Assembly (NCBI GenBank): GCA_027459645.1
Contig: DAIDHQ010000042.1
Span: 1 to 64,000 of the forward strand
Direction of reading: 5' to 3'
From: Vulcanimicrobiota bacterium
GTDB taxonomy: Bacteria; Vulcanimicrobiota; Vulcanimicrobiia; Vulcanimicrobiales; Vulcanimicrobiaceae
DNA: 64,000 nt
Shown here in pieces: positions 17,485 to 25,561 of the stretch (the stretch's first letter is position 1; every line of letters begins with the position of its first letter). The notes under the pieces are model-generated. The model worked only from the letters and a program-made list of their open reading frames with translations. It was not told the DNA's origin and did not search any database. A program made the translations under genes and the position numbers.

Positions 17485-18208
17485 GGACCGAACCCTCGAC
17501 GTCCGCACCCCGGAATCGATCGCCTTTTCCTACGAACTGGCCGGTGTCGGCAGCCGCTTTCTCGCGGTGCTGATCGACCTGCTGATTCAGATCGGGTTGA
17601 TCGTGCTGCTTTTTTGGGGATTGGTCGAGGCGTCGACCCACATCCCTACGCCGAAGCACGCGAACACCTCGCTCGACGACAGCCTGGGCACGGCGGTCCT
17701 CGTCGTCATCATCTTCCTCATCTTGTTCGGATATTTCATCCTGTTCGAGGCGTTCTGGAACGGTCAGACGCCCGGAAAGAAATTGATGGGCATCCGCGTC
17801 GTGCGCGACGGCGGCTATCCGCTCGATTTCGCGGCGTCGCTGGTTCGCAACTTGGTCCGCGTCGGCGAAGCGACGTTTGGGTTCTACGTCGTCTCGGCGA
17901 TCGTCGCCGTCGCATCGCCGGAGAACAAGCGCCTTGGCGACATGGCGGCCGGCACGATCGTCGTGCGCGATGCACGCCTCTCGCAAGAGGCGTTGCTGCG
18001 CGACCTGCGCGAGCAGCCGTCCTATGCGGCGACCGCATACGTGAGCGGCGAGGAACGCGCGCTTATCAAGCGCTTTTTGGAACGGCGCGATACGCTCGTG
18101 TCCGAACGCCGCAAAGCGATCGCCCACGATCTCGCGGAACGCGTGCGGCCACGCCTTTCCGAAGACATGCGCCGCCTCGAAGACGAATCGCTACTGGAAC
18201 GCCTGTGA
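17483..18208 (+). CDS. RDD family membrane protein
   Basis: I chose the ATG at 17483; the track start at 17318 runs antisense through the SpoIIM gene. 241 residues. The RDD domain is clear: RFLAVLIDLLIQIGLI with the Arg and Asp, then GQTPGKKLMGIRVVRDGGYP and the second helix pair up to NKRLGDMAAGTIVV. A charged, helical C-terminal tail (SGEERALIKRFLERRDTLV) extends past the domain. RDD proteins are proposed small-solute or ion transporters; the role here is unknown. It is head to head with SpoIIM, its usual neighbour. Confidence 0.92.
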   Translation: MDRTLDVRTPESIAFSYELAGVGSRFLAVLIDLLIQIGLIVLLFWGLVEASTHIPTPKHANTSLDDSLGTAVLVVIIFLILFGYFILFEAFWNGQTPGKKLMGIRVVRDGGYPLDFAASLVRNLVRVGEATFGFYVVSAIVAVASPENKRLGDMAAGTIVVRDARLSQEALLRDLREQPSYAATAYVSGEERALIKRFLERRDTLVSERRKAIAHDLAERVRPRLSEDMRRLEDESLLERL

Positions 18209-18212
18209 AGCG

Positions 18213-19208
18213 TTAGGGTTTGCGTTTAAAGCGGCCGGTAAGATCGCGCGCAAACCGCATCGCGTCGCTCTTGGTGCGATCGTAAACGCGTTTGGCGTCG
18301 GCCTTGCTCATGTGATGGCCGTGCTCCAAGAAAAACGTCGCGCTTTCACCGACGACGATCGTGCCCGCATACGCGATCGCGCCTTTGATCGCGATGCCGG
18401 CCACGGGAACGAAGCCGACCAATTCGCGGGCCAGGCTGCGCCATCCGAAACCGCCGCCGATGACCGGAAGCAATTGCCACATGCGCTGCACGTCCGGGTC
18501 GCGCCCGTACGCCGCTTGAATGTGCAGCAGCAGCATCATCTGTAAGCCGGTGATTGCCACCATGTCGCCCGCCGATGCAAAGGCGCCGAGCACAACGCCG
18601 AAGACCGGCACGTGATCCACGACCGCGCTCGCAAGCGCGACCTTGAGCGCGTTATTGGCCGCATCGCGCGTCAACTTCGCGGCGACCGCTTCGCGCAGCG
18701 GCGGCAAGCGCCGTCCGACCGCAATCTCGACGCCCTTTGACGCATCGACCATGTGAATGAACACGCGTCCGCGCAGCGCTTCTTTCGTGAGCGCCGGGAC
18801 GACGTATTCCCCGAAGGTTCCCGGCGCCGGAAGCGATGCCGGCCCGCTCGGCTGCGAAGCGTGATCGACGGTGATGCCGACGATCGGCACGCGAAGGGTT
18901 TTTAGCGGATCGAGTTGTGCGCCGGCTAAGTCGCCGCGCCGTCCGAGAAAGACGACGAGCCGCACTTCGGCGGGGTCGGCGACGAGCGGGGCGTCGGGAT
19001 AGATCGTCTCGAGACACGACGCAGCGTCGAGCGGAATCGCGCCGTCGTCATGGCCCGAGAGCAGCAGCATGCGAAATTCCGCGACCAGCGCGGGATCTCC
19101 GCAGAGCAAGAAGCGGAACGGCTTGCGCACGTGCGCGCGCACCGCATTAACGTCGATGCCTTTGCGGACCAGGCGGAAAAGATCGGTCGCTCCAAGGGAT
19201 GCTGCCAT
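18213..19208 (-). CDS. DUF697 protein with degenerate GTPase-like N-terminus
   Basis: I chose the ATG at 19208, 11 bases after the upstream M48 gene. The track start lies inside that gene. About 331 residues. The C-terminal third matches DUF697: LLPVIGGGFGWRSLARELVG followed by FVPVAGIAIKGAIAYAGT. The N-terminal part (RFLLCGDPALVAEFRMLLL; LVVFLGRRGDLAG) looks like a Rossmann/GTPase-like fold without an intact P-loop. DUF697 domains anchor GTPases to membranes, so this may be a pseudo-GTPase. It shares a strand and likely a transcript with the M48 peptidase. Confidence 0.78.
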   Translation of the reverse strand: MAASLGATDLFRLVRKGIDVNAVRAHVRKPFRFLLCGDPALVAEFRMLLLSGHDDGAIPLDAASCLETIYPDAPLVADPAEVRLVVFLGRRGDLAGAQLDPLKTLRVPIVGITVDHASQPSGPASLPAPGTFGEYVVPALTKEALRGRVFIHMVDASKGVEIAVGRRLPPLREAVAAKLTRDAANNALKVALASAVVDHVPVFGVVLGAFASAGDMVAITGLQMMLLLHIQAAYGRDPDVQRMWQLLPVIGGGFGWRSLARELVGFVPVAGIAIKGAIAYAGTIVVGESATFFLEHGHHMSKADAKRVYDRTKSDAMRFARDLTGRFKRKP

Positions 19209-19219
19209 GTGGGTGCGTT

Positions 19220-21238
19220 TTACCCGGCTTCCATCTCTTTGACGGGATCGTCGGTGTAGTCGAGATAGATCAGGCCCGTAAAGATCTCGAGCGGCCACGC
19301 GTGCATGCCGTGCAGGTTGGCCAAGTCGACGGGCGATTTCTTGGTCTGCACCATTTCGTCGACGATTTCTTGCGGGGTCGACTTGATGTCGGCCGCTAGA
19401 ATCGTCGCCACCACGACGTCTCCCGGCGTGATGTCGTCGCGCAGCATGCGTGCGTAGCTGATGCCGTCGGTGTGGAAGCGCTGGTTGAGCGCGTATTGCA
19501 GCGTCTTGTAGCGCTGCCGCGAGGTGCCGACGCCGAGCAGCGTGATCTGCGCCGAAAGCTGGCGCGTGCGCGCCATGTTATAGACCTGATCCGCCTGCGA
19601 AGCGGCGGTAGCCGCATTGTTCAGCTCGGTCATCGTCTTCTGCATCATCGGCGCGAGCGCCTGATAGTCCATGTCGCTCATGTCGCCGCGATAGTTGATG
19701 TTCACGCGGTTCACTTCGCGGAAGAACGCGTCCAGATCGCCGAGCGATTGATCGAGCAGCGTGAGCGAAGCGCGCGACGCATCGACCGTGCGAACCATGT
19801 CGGAGTCGGCCAGCTGCAAAGTCTTGAGCACGCTCGGATAGCTCGGGAGCAAGGCGATCGATTCGGTCGGAATCGGCTTGGAGTCGAGCGTCGCCTGCAT
19901 CTCGTGAAGAATCTGGCCGCTCTCCTTGAGCAAGCCGGAACTCTTGCCTTTTTTGAGCGTTCCGACGCCTTCGAGCGAGGTCGAGGAGTCCGAGATCGCG
20001 CTGTTGAGCGAGCGCGCCATCGCGTTGATGTTCTTCAGCACCGCTTCCAGCTTCGAACCGTGCTGCACGTTGATGTTGCTGAAGTTCGGGATTTCGTACT
20101 GCAGCGCGTTCATGCGGTTGTTGATCGTCTTGAGCTGGTCGATGCCTTCGTCGCGGCGTTCGCTAACCTGTTCGTTCGCGAGCGTCTGCGAAGTTTGAGC
20201 GGCGTCGAGCGCCGCCTGAAGGCGCGAAAGATCCGGCTTGACGAGCGTTACTTCCCGAGCTTGCATGTGTTCGAGCGCCGCGATACGCTGCGTCGCCTCG
20301 GTCCGCGCGTCCGCATTGCCGAGCTGGGCGACCTCCGCGAGCGTTTGCTCGCTCTTGCTGGGAAGGCCCATGGCGATTTCATCGTTCGCGATGCCGAGAA
20401 GGGCCTCGGTGTTCTTCGGATCCTTGTTGAGGATCTGCTGGAACTTCCACATCGAGAACGAGTAGCGCGCGCGTTCCGCGTCGCTTGCCGCTTGCACGAG
20501 CTGCTGTTGTTCGGTGACCACTTTCGGGTCGAGCTCCGGATACCCGACGAGATGCGCGATACGCGCGTTGGCGCCCGGGTGATCCTGGAAATACTTGTCG
20601 ACGATGCTCGCGTGCGCGTCGGATAGGACTTTCAGGTGCGCGAGCATGGTCTCCATCGCCTGAGGATCGTAGCCCGCGCGTGCCATCAATTGCAGTCCCG
20701 TGCGATCCGCCTGAAGTTCGTCGGCGCGTTCCATCTTGGCGATGGCGCCGGCCTGCAGCAGATTGCCGAAATTGTAGATCAGCGGCGAGAAGATCGACGC
20801 GATTCCGAAGAGCAAGTTCATCGCCTGCGCTTTTGCCTGCAAAGTCACGGTATGACGGCGCTCGATGTGGCCGGTTTCGTGCCCCAGAACGCCGGCGAGT
20901 TCGTCGTCGGACTGCACGAAATCGATCATGCCTTCGTTGACGTACACGTAGCCGCCGAGCGTCGAGAAGGCGTTGGGATCCGGATCGTGGATGATCTTGA
21001 CGTTGTAGGGCAAGTCTTTGCGCGCGACTTCTTTCCAGAGATTGCGCGTGATGGACTGAACGTACGCGTTGAGCAGGGGGTCCGTTTCGATGACGCTCGA
21101 TTCGACGATCTGCTCGTCGCTCACGCGGCCCATTTGGATCTCGGCTTGGGTTGAAAGCGCAAGCGCGGGTGCCGGACATATGGCACCCAAGAGCGATACG
21201 ATGACGGCAATCGGAAGAAGGCGGCGATACATGGACAT
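19220..21238 (-). CDS. Secreted M48-family metallopeptidase
   Basis: 672 residues with a signal peptide (LLPIAVIVSLLGAICPAPALA). The zinc site is HETGH (HExxH) near residue 125, with the third ligand Glu in ERADELQADRTG. A helical region with TPR-like character follows the catalytic domain, and a long C-terminal helical part makes it larger than most BepA/LoiP relatives (about 490 or fewer residues). Probable role is envelope protein quality control. Two start ATGs lie six bases apart (21238 and 21232), and AAGG fits either. Confidence 0.9.
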   Translation of the reverse strand: MSMYRRLLPIAVIVSLLGAICPAPALALSTQAEIQMGRVSDEQIVESSVIETDPLLNAYVQSITRNLWKEVARKDLPYNVKIIHDPDPNAFSTLGGYVYVNEGMIDFVQSDDELAGVLGHETGHIERRHTVTLQAKAQAMNLLFGIASIFSPLIYNFGNLLQAGAIAKMERADELQADRTGLQLMARAGYDPQAMETMLAHLKVLSDAHASIVDKYFQDHPGANARIAHLVGYPELDPKVVTEQQQLVQAASDAERARYSFSMWKFQQILNKDPKNTEALLGIANDEIAMGLPSKSEQTLAEVAQLGNADARTEATQRIAALEHMQAREVTLVKPDLSRLQAALDAAQTSQTLANEQVSERRDEGIDQLKTINNRMNALQYEIPNFSNINVQHGSKLEAVLKNINAMARSLNSAISDSSTSLEGVGTLKKGKSSGLLKESGQILHEMQATLDSKPIPTESIALLPSYPSVLKTLQLADSDMVRTVDASRASLTLLDQSLGDLDAFFREVNRVNINYRGDMSDMDYQALAPMMQKTMTELNNAATAASQADQVYNMARTRQLSAQITLLGVGTSRQRYKTLQYALNQRFHTDGISYARMLRDDITPGDVVVATILAADIKSTPQEIVDEMVQTKKSPVDLANLHGMHAWPLEIFTGLIYLDYTDDPVKEMEAG

Positions 21239-21424
21239 CCTTACCTTATTACTCAGCGGCGTACCCTTAAGTTACGCCCGGGAACCCCAGTCGCTCAACG
21301 CTCGAGCAACCCCTGACGTTACTCGTCGGCGCTGTGTATTGTATGTGGATAATGCAAAGAACTTGCGAACGCCTGTGGATGCCGGGAGGGCGCATGGGAA
21401 GGCGCCTCTGAATCTGCGCGGGCA
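21239..21424. promoter_or_regulatory. Divergent intergenic region, M48 peptidase / minC
   Basis: 186 bases that must hold promoters for both directions. A GATAAT element at 21348-21353 could be a plus-strand -10 box, but no good -35 is at the right distance. A hairpin with one bulged G (GAGGGCGC at 21386, GCGCCTC at 21402) lies 16 bases before the minC start. AT content here is higher than in the flanking genes. Confidence 0.4.
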
Positions 21425-22234
21425 ATGACGCTTATTCGAGGACGCGGGCTCGGCCTGGAGCTTCGTCTGGAAAGCGCGGATTTCGATGCCGCGCTGCTTG
21501 ACTTGTCCGCAAAACTGAGCGAGCGGCCCGGGTTTTATCGCGGTTCCTCCGCCACGGCGGTGGTCGCGGATCCGCCTCCGGGCCACGTCCAGCTCGACGC
21601 GCTGCGCGCGCTGCTATCGGAACACGGCATCGAGCTCTTGGGCGTCGAGTCCGCGGCCGCAGCCGGTGAAGAGCTCGCGCGCCGCCGCGCAATGCGTCCC
21701 AAGCGCGAAATGAAGCTCTCCGAAGCCGCCCGCTCGCTCGTCGCCGATTTTGCCGGAGCGCGTGCCGATATCGCCCAGCGGCGCAAGCGCGGCGAACCGA
21801 GCGTGCCGCGAACGCTGCACCGCGAACCCGCCGCGCCGGTGCCCGCTAAAGCCGAGCAGCCGCAGCCGCTCCACGTCGCGCCGCCGCCGCCCGAGACGCT
21901 GTATCACGTCGGAACGTTGCGCGGCGGCCAGTCGCTGCATCACGACGGAAACATTGTCGTCGTCGGCGACGTCAATCCAGGAACCGAACTGATCGCGTCG
22001 GGCGACATCGTGGTCTTCGGCCGCTTGCTCGGCGTCGCACACGCCGGCGCGCAAGGCGACGAGGATGCGAAAGTCTACGCGCTGCAGATGGAGGCGACGC
22101 AACTGCGCATCGCCGCATGTATCGCACTCGACGAGGAGCGCGGCACGCCTTCCGCGCAACCAGAGGTAGCATTCGTTCGCGACGGACGCATCACCGTCGC
22201 GCCGTTTTCGAAAGCAGCGGAGGTGTTCAACTAA
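21425..22234 (+). CDS. minC: Septum site-determining protein MinC
   Basis: 269 residues. The C-terminal domain is the conserved MinC_C beta-helix: GTLRGGQSLHHDGNIVVVGD, VNPGTELIASGDIVVFGRL and GVAHAGAQGDEDAKVYALQM. The N-terminal domain is divergent, and the Pro-rich linker (APVPAKAEQPQPLHVAPPPP) is longer than usual. MinC inhibits FtsZ assembly away from midcell and is recruited by MinD. It starts the minC-minD-minD-minE-rodA run, with one base between its stop and the first minD. Confidence 0.95.
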   Translation: MTLIRGRGLGLELRLESADFDAALLDLSAKLSERPGFYRGSSATAVVADPPPGHVQLDALRALLSEHGIELLGVESAAAAGEELARRRAMRPKREMKLSEAARSLVADFAGARADIAQRRKRGEPSVPRTLHREPAAPVPAKAEQPQPLHVAPPPPETLYHVGTLRGGQSLHHDGNIVVVGDVNPGTELIASGDIVVFGRLLGVAHAGAQGDEDAKVYALQMEATQLRIAACIALDEERGTPSAQPEVAFVRDGRITVAPFSKAAEVFN

Positions 22235-22235
22235 T

Positions 22236-23027
22236 ATGGCAGCACGGCGAATCGTCGTAACCTCCGGCAAGGGCGGCGTCGGCAAGACGACCACCACCGC
22301 CAATCTTGGCGCGGCGCTTGCAAAGCGCGGTCATCGCGTCATTCTCGTCGACGCGGACATCGGACTGCGCAATCTCGATTTGGTGCTCGGGCTCGAAAAG
22401 CGCATCGTCTTCGATTTGGTCGAAGTCGCCGAAGGCCGCTGCCAGTTGCGTCAAGCGCTCATCAAAGACAAGCGCTTTGAATCGCTTTCGATCCTTCCGG
22501 CCGCGCAGACGCGCGACAAGGATGCCATCACCGAAGCGCAGTTCGAAGCGATCGTGAAAGAAGCCGCGGAGATCGCCGATTTCGTCTTCATCGATTGTCC
22601 GGCCGGTATCGAAGCCGGCTTTCGCAACGCCGTGGCCGGCGCGCAGGAAGCGCTCGTAGTCACGACGCCGGAAGTGAGCGCGATTCGCGATGCCGACCGC
22701 GTCGTCGGCAAGCTCAACGACAAGAAGATGCCGATCCGCCTGATCGTCAACCGGTTGCGTCCTGAGATGGTGCGTACCGGCGACATGCTTTCGGTCGAAG
22801 ACGTCTGCGAGATTCTTTCGGTCGAACTCGTCGGCATCGTGCCCGACGACGAAGAGGTCATCGATACGACCAATCGCGGAACGCCCATCGTGCTCGACGA
22901 AACGGCAAAACTCCGCGTGATTTACGACAAGATCGCTCGGCGTCTCGAAGGCGACGTCGTTCCGTTCACCAACTTCGACGGCGGAGGGTTCTTCGGCCGT
23001 CTGCTCGGCGCGCTTAAAGCGGGGTAA
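22236..23027 (+). CDS. minD: Septum site-determining ATPase MinD, first copy
   Basis: 263 residues, close to the normal MinD length. Deviant Walker A SGKGGVGKTTTT, switch I region DADIGLRNLDLVLGLE and Walker B-like FVFIDCPAGIE are intact. The C-terminus (GGFFGRLLGALKAG) can form the amphipathic membrane-targeting helix. A GGAGG sits 12 bases before the ATG. It differs clearly from the next gene, a second MinD, so this is an old duplication and not an assembly echo. Confidence 0.95.
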   Translation: MAARRIVVTSGKGGVGKTTTTANLGAALAKRGHRVILVDADIGLRNLDLVLGLEKRIVFDLVEVAEGRCQLRQALIKDKRFESLSILPAAQTRDKDAITEAQFEAIVKEAAEIADFVFIDCPAGIEAGFRNAVAGAQEALVVTTPEVSAIRDADRVVGKLNDKKMPIRLIVNRLRPEMVRTGDMLSVEDVCEILSVELVGIVPDDEEVIDTTNRGTPIVLDETAKLRVIYDKIARRLEGDVVPFTNFDGGGFFGRLLGALKAG

Positions 23028-23033
23028 GGCGAG

Positions 23034-23960
23034 ATGCACCTCCTTCGACAAGCTCAGGATGACGACGAGTCGCGGATCGGCCGCAGGCCGAACGCCATGG
23101 ATTCGGCGGTAGCCGAATCCGGTCAGGATGACGTTGCGACGCCGGTGAGCGACGCTGCCAAAAAACTCGGTCGCGCGATCGTCGTGACTTCGGGTAAGGG
23201 CGGCGTTGGCAAAACGACGACGACGGCGAATCTCGGCATCGCGCTTGCGTCGCGCGGGGCGCGCGTAGCGCTCGTCGATGCCGACGTCGGTTTGCGCAAC
23301 CTCGATATCGTGCTCGGTCTGGAGAGCCGCGTGAAATATCACGTGCTCGACGTGCTCGAAGAAAAGACGACGCTCGACGAAGCGCTGGTCAAAGACAAAC
23401 GGTGCGAAACGCTCTCGCTGCTCGCGGCCGCGCAGACGCGCGAGAAAGACGACGTCGACACCGGCAAGATGCGCGAACTCATCGGCGCGTTGCGCGAGCG
23501 CTTCGACTACGTCTTGATCGATTGCCCGGCCGGCATCGAAAAAGGCTTCGTCAACGCGGTCGCGGGTGCCGAAGAAGCGATCGTCGTGTGCACGCCGGAA
23601 GTTTCGGCGGTGCGCGACGTCGATCGCGTGGTCGGGCTGCTCGGAAATAGATTCAAGCCGCAGCTGATCATCAACCGGTTGCGTCCGGCGCTCGTCAAGA
23701 AAGGCAAGATGCTCTCGGTCGACGACGTCAACGGCATCCTGCATCTTCCGCTCCTGGGCGTCATCGCCGACGAACCGGAAATCATCGTGACGACCAACAA
23801 AGGCGAGCCGCTCGCGCTGCGCCACGAAGGACAGACGGCGGCCGCATATCATGCGATCGCGGCACGCGTCGCGGGTGAAGACGTTCCCGCGCCGACGGTG
23901 GAAAGCAAAGAGAACTTCGGCGACAAGCTGCGCGCCTTCTTCGGGGGACGTAAGGCATGA
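23034..23960 (+). CDS. minD: Septum site-determining ATPase MinD, second copy with repeat-derived N-terminus
   Basis: 308 residues, about 45 more than MinD. All extra residues are N-terminal and are encoded by dispersed-repeat sequence at 23041-23132. The ATPase core begins at GRAIVVTSGKGGVGKTTTT and contains DADVGLRNLDIVLGLE and VLIDCPAGIE. The C-terminus NFGDKLRAFFGGRKA fits a membrane-targeting helix. AAGGCGAG directly precedes the ATG at 23034, so this start looks original and the repeat appears to have entered behind it. An internal ATG (23097) is also in frame. Its stop overlaps the minE start (ATGA). Confidence 0.93.
   Translation: MHLLRQAQDDDESRIGRRPNAMDSAVAESGQDDVATPVSDAAKKLGRAIVVTSGKGGVGKTTTTANLGIALASRGARVALVDADVGLRNLDIVLGLESRVKYHVLDVLEEKTTLDEALVKDKRCETLSLLAAAQTREKDDVDTGKMRELIGALRERFDYVLIDCPAGIEKGFVNAVAGAEEAIVVCTPEVSAVRDVDRVVGLLGNRFKPQLIINRLRPALVKKGKMLSVDDVNGILHLPLLGVIADEPEIIVTTNKGEPLALRHEGQTAAAYHAIAARVAGEDVPAPTVESKENFGDKLRAFFGGRKA
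23041..23063 (-). repeat. Compact dispersed repeat inside minD 5' end
   Basis: A short form of the repeat family without a long hairpin: on the minus strand GTCATCCTGAG, then CTTGTCGAAGGA. It is translated as part of LLRQAQDD in the second MinD and begins five codons after... the start region, directly behind the ribosome site and ATG. Confidence 0.75.
23099..23132 (-). repeat. Degenerate repeat copy with hairpin inside minD
   Basis: A 9-bp perfect stem (GGATTCGGC, loop GGTA, GCCGAATCC) is followed by GGTCAGGATGAC, which matches the left end of the family in reverse orientation. It is translated within the N-terminal extension of the second MinD (DSAVAESGQDDVA). Confidence 0.6.
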
Positions 23961-24376
23961 TCGACTGGATGAAAAAGCTCTTCGGCCAAACGCCGTCGAG
24001 CTCGACCGCCAAAGAACGGTTGCGCCTCGTGCTCATGACCGATCATCTGGCGCTCGCGCCCGAGATCATCGAAAACATGAAGCGCGATCTGGTGGACGTG
24101 ATCTCGCGCTACGTGGAAGTGGATCGCGAAAAGGTCGAAGTGAATTTCGAGCGCGAGGACAAGGCGCTCGCGATGCTCGCGAATATCCCGATCACGGCAG
24201 TCAATCGGCAGAGCCCGCCGGAGCCGCCCCCCGAGCGACCGGCCGACCCGCCGAGCGCGATCGTGGAATCGACGAAGGATGAGGTCGCGGCGCCGGCATC
24301 GACGCACGCCGGGGCACCGCCTCGCCGTAAGCGGCGGAAGAAGCCGGCCGCTTCAAAGGCAGCGCCCGCACAGTAA
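23957..24376 (+). CDS. minE: MinE topological specificity factor with extended C-terminus
   Basis: 139 residues against the usual 80-95. The N-terminal MinE part is clear: amphipathic WMKKLFGQ, then AKERLRLVLMTDHLALAPE (MinD-binding helix/strand) and the dimer region VISRYVEVDREKVEVNFERE. After about residue 85 a Pro-rich linker and a very basic tail (PPRRKRRKKPAASKAAPAQ) follow, not part of the MinE fold. MinE drives MinD off the membrane; the tail might add membrane, DNA or RNA contact. It overlaps the minD stop by four bases. Confidence 0.93.
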   Translation: MIDWMKKLFGQTPSSSTAKERLRLVLMTDHLALAPEIIENMKRDLVDVISRYVEVDREKVEVNFEREDKALAMLANIPITAVNRQSPPEPPPERPADPPSAIVESTKDEVAAPASTHAGAPPRRKRRKKPAASKAAPAQ

Positions 24377-24391
24377 GCCGAAGAGAGGCGC

Positions 24392-25525
24392 GTGGCCGTC
24401 CTATCCCTCGGCGTCGATACGCGTCGCTACGTTCGCAACTTTAACTGGTCGCTCGCGCTGTCGTGCGTGGCGCTTTCGTTTCTAGGCATCGTCTGCATTC
24501 AGTCGGCCGATCTGCATTCGCCCGCACCCGGCGGCGAGATGCACCGTCAGATCTTGTATCTGCTGCTCGGCATCCCGCTGATGATCGGGTTCTCGTTCAT
24601 CGACTACCGGAATTGGCAGCGTTGGGCTCCGGGACTCTACGTCGTTAACTTGCTGCTGCTCGCGTTCATTCTGCGCGGCGGTCACTCGGCGCTGGGCGCA
24701 CAGCGGTGGATCTCCCTCGGTCCGCTCGGCACGTTCCAACCCTCGGAGCCGGCGAAGTTGATCCTGGCGATCTCGATCGCGTGGGTGCTTTGCCGCAGTA
24801 CGTACGACCGCATTCACGATATGTGGAAACCGTTGCTCGCCGCGGCAATTCCCGCGCTCTTGATCGTGAAGCAGCCCGACCTCGGCACGGCGCTCGTGAT
24901 TCTTGCGATTCTGACGGCGCAACTGTTCTTCGGATTACCGAAGCTCGGCGATTTCGCGCTCTATATCATGGGCGTCGTGATCATTGCTTTCGGCGTCGTC
25001 GGCACGAATGCGATCCTCAAGCCGTTCCAGAAAGCGCGCCTGCTCGTCTTTTTGAATCCCAAGGTCGATCCGCAGGGCGCCGGCTATAACTTGAACCAGT
25101 CGAAGATCGCCGTCGGAAACGGTGAGTGGTTCGGCCGCGGCTTGCATCACGGCACGCAAACGCAACTGAATTTCGTGCCCGAACATTCGCGCGATTTTAT
25201 CTTTACCGTGCTGGCCGAAGAGTTCGGGTTCGTGGGCGCCGCGGCGCTGCTCGTGCTCTACGGCATCGTGCTCTACGGCGGCATTCGCACGATGATCGTC
25301 GCTCGCGATCGTTTCGGCTTTCTCCTGGCGTCGGGTCTGGTCGCGATGCTCTTCTTTCACATCCTGGTGAACATCGGGATGACGATCGGGATCATGCCGA
25401 TTACCGGAATTCCGCTGCCGTTCATGTCGTTCGGCGGATCGGCCATCCTGACGGACTTTGCCGCGGTCGGCGTTCTGCTCAACATCTACTCGCAAAAAGA
25501 TCGCGACGTTCTCGGAAACGCGTAG
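24392..25525 (+). CDS. rodA: Rod-shape SEDS glycosyltransferase RodA
   Basis: 377 residues, ten predicted membrane helices. SEDS motifs are present: ALGAQRWISLGPLGTFQPSE, KQPDLGTALVI, and the extracytoplasmic GNGEWFGRGLHHGTQTQLNF/VPEHSRDFIF block, then GIPLPFMSFGGSA. RodA polymerises peptidoglycan with a class B PBP during elongation. The gene follows minE with a GTG start after GAGAGG, so division-site placement and elongation genes share a transcript. No mreBCD or PBP2 gene is in the window. Confidence 0.96.
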   Translation: MAVLSLGVDTRRYVRNFNWSLALSCVALSFLGIVCIQSADLHSPAPGGEMHRQILYLLLGIPLMIGFSFIDYRNWQRWAPGLYVVNLLLLAFILRGGHSALGAQRWISLGPLGTFQPSEPAKLILAISIAWVLCRSTYDRIHDMWKPLLAAAIPALLIVKQPDLGTALVILAILTAQLFFGLPKLGDFALYIMGVVIIAFGVVGTNAILKPFQKARLLVFLNPKVDPQGAGYNLNQSKIAVGNGEWFGRGLHHGTQTQLNFVPEHSRDFIFTVLAEEFGFVGAAALLVLYGIVLYGGIRTMIVARDRFGFLLASGLVAMLFFHILVNIGMTIGIMPITGIPLPFMSFGGSAILTDFAAVGVLLNIYSQKDRDVLGNA

Positions 25526-25561
25526 GCGTCACGATTGCGCCGTCCGAGGCGTGGAGACGGT

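Noticed and set aside
19472-20626. 384-residue plus-strand ORF
   Set aside because: Antisense to the M48 gene; Arg/Val/Leu-rich with no motif.
22227-23852. 541-residue minus-strand ORF
   Set aside because: Antisense to the two minD genes; its internal repetition only mirrors the MinD duplication.
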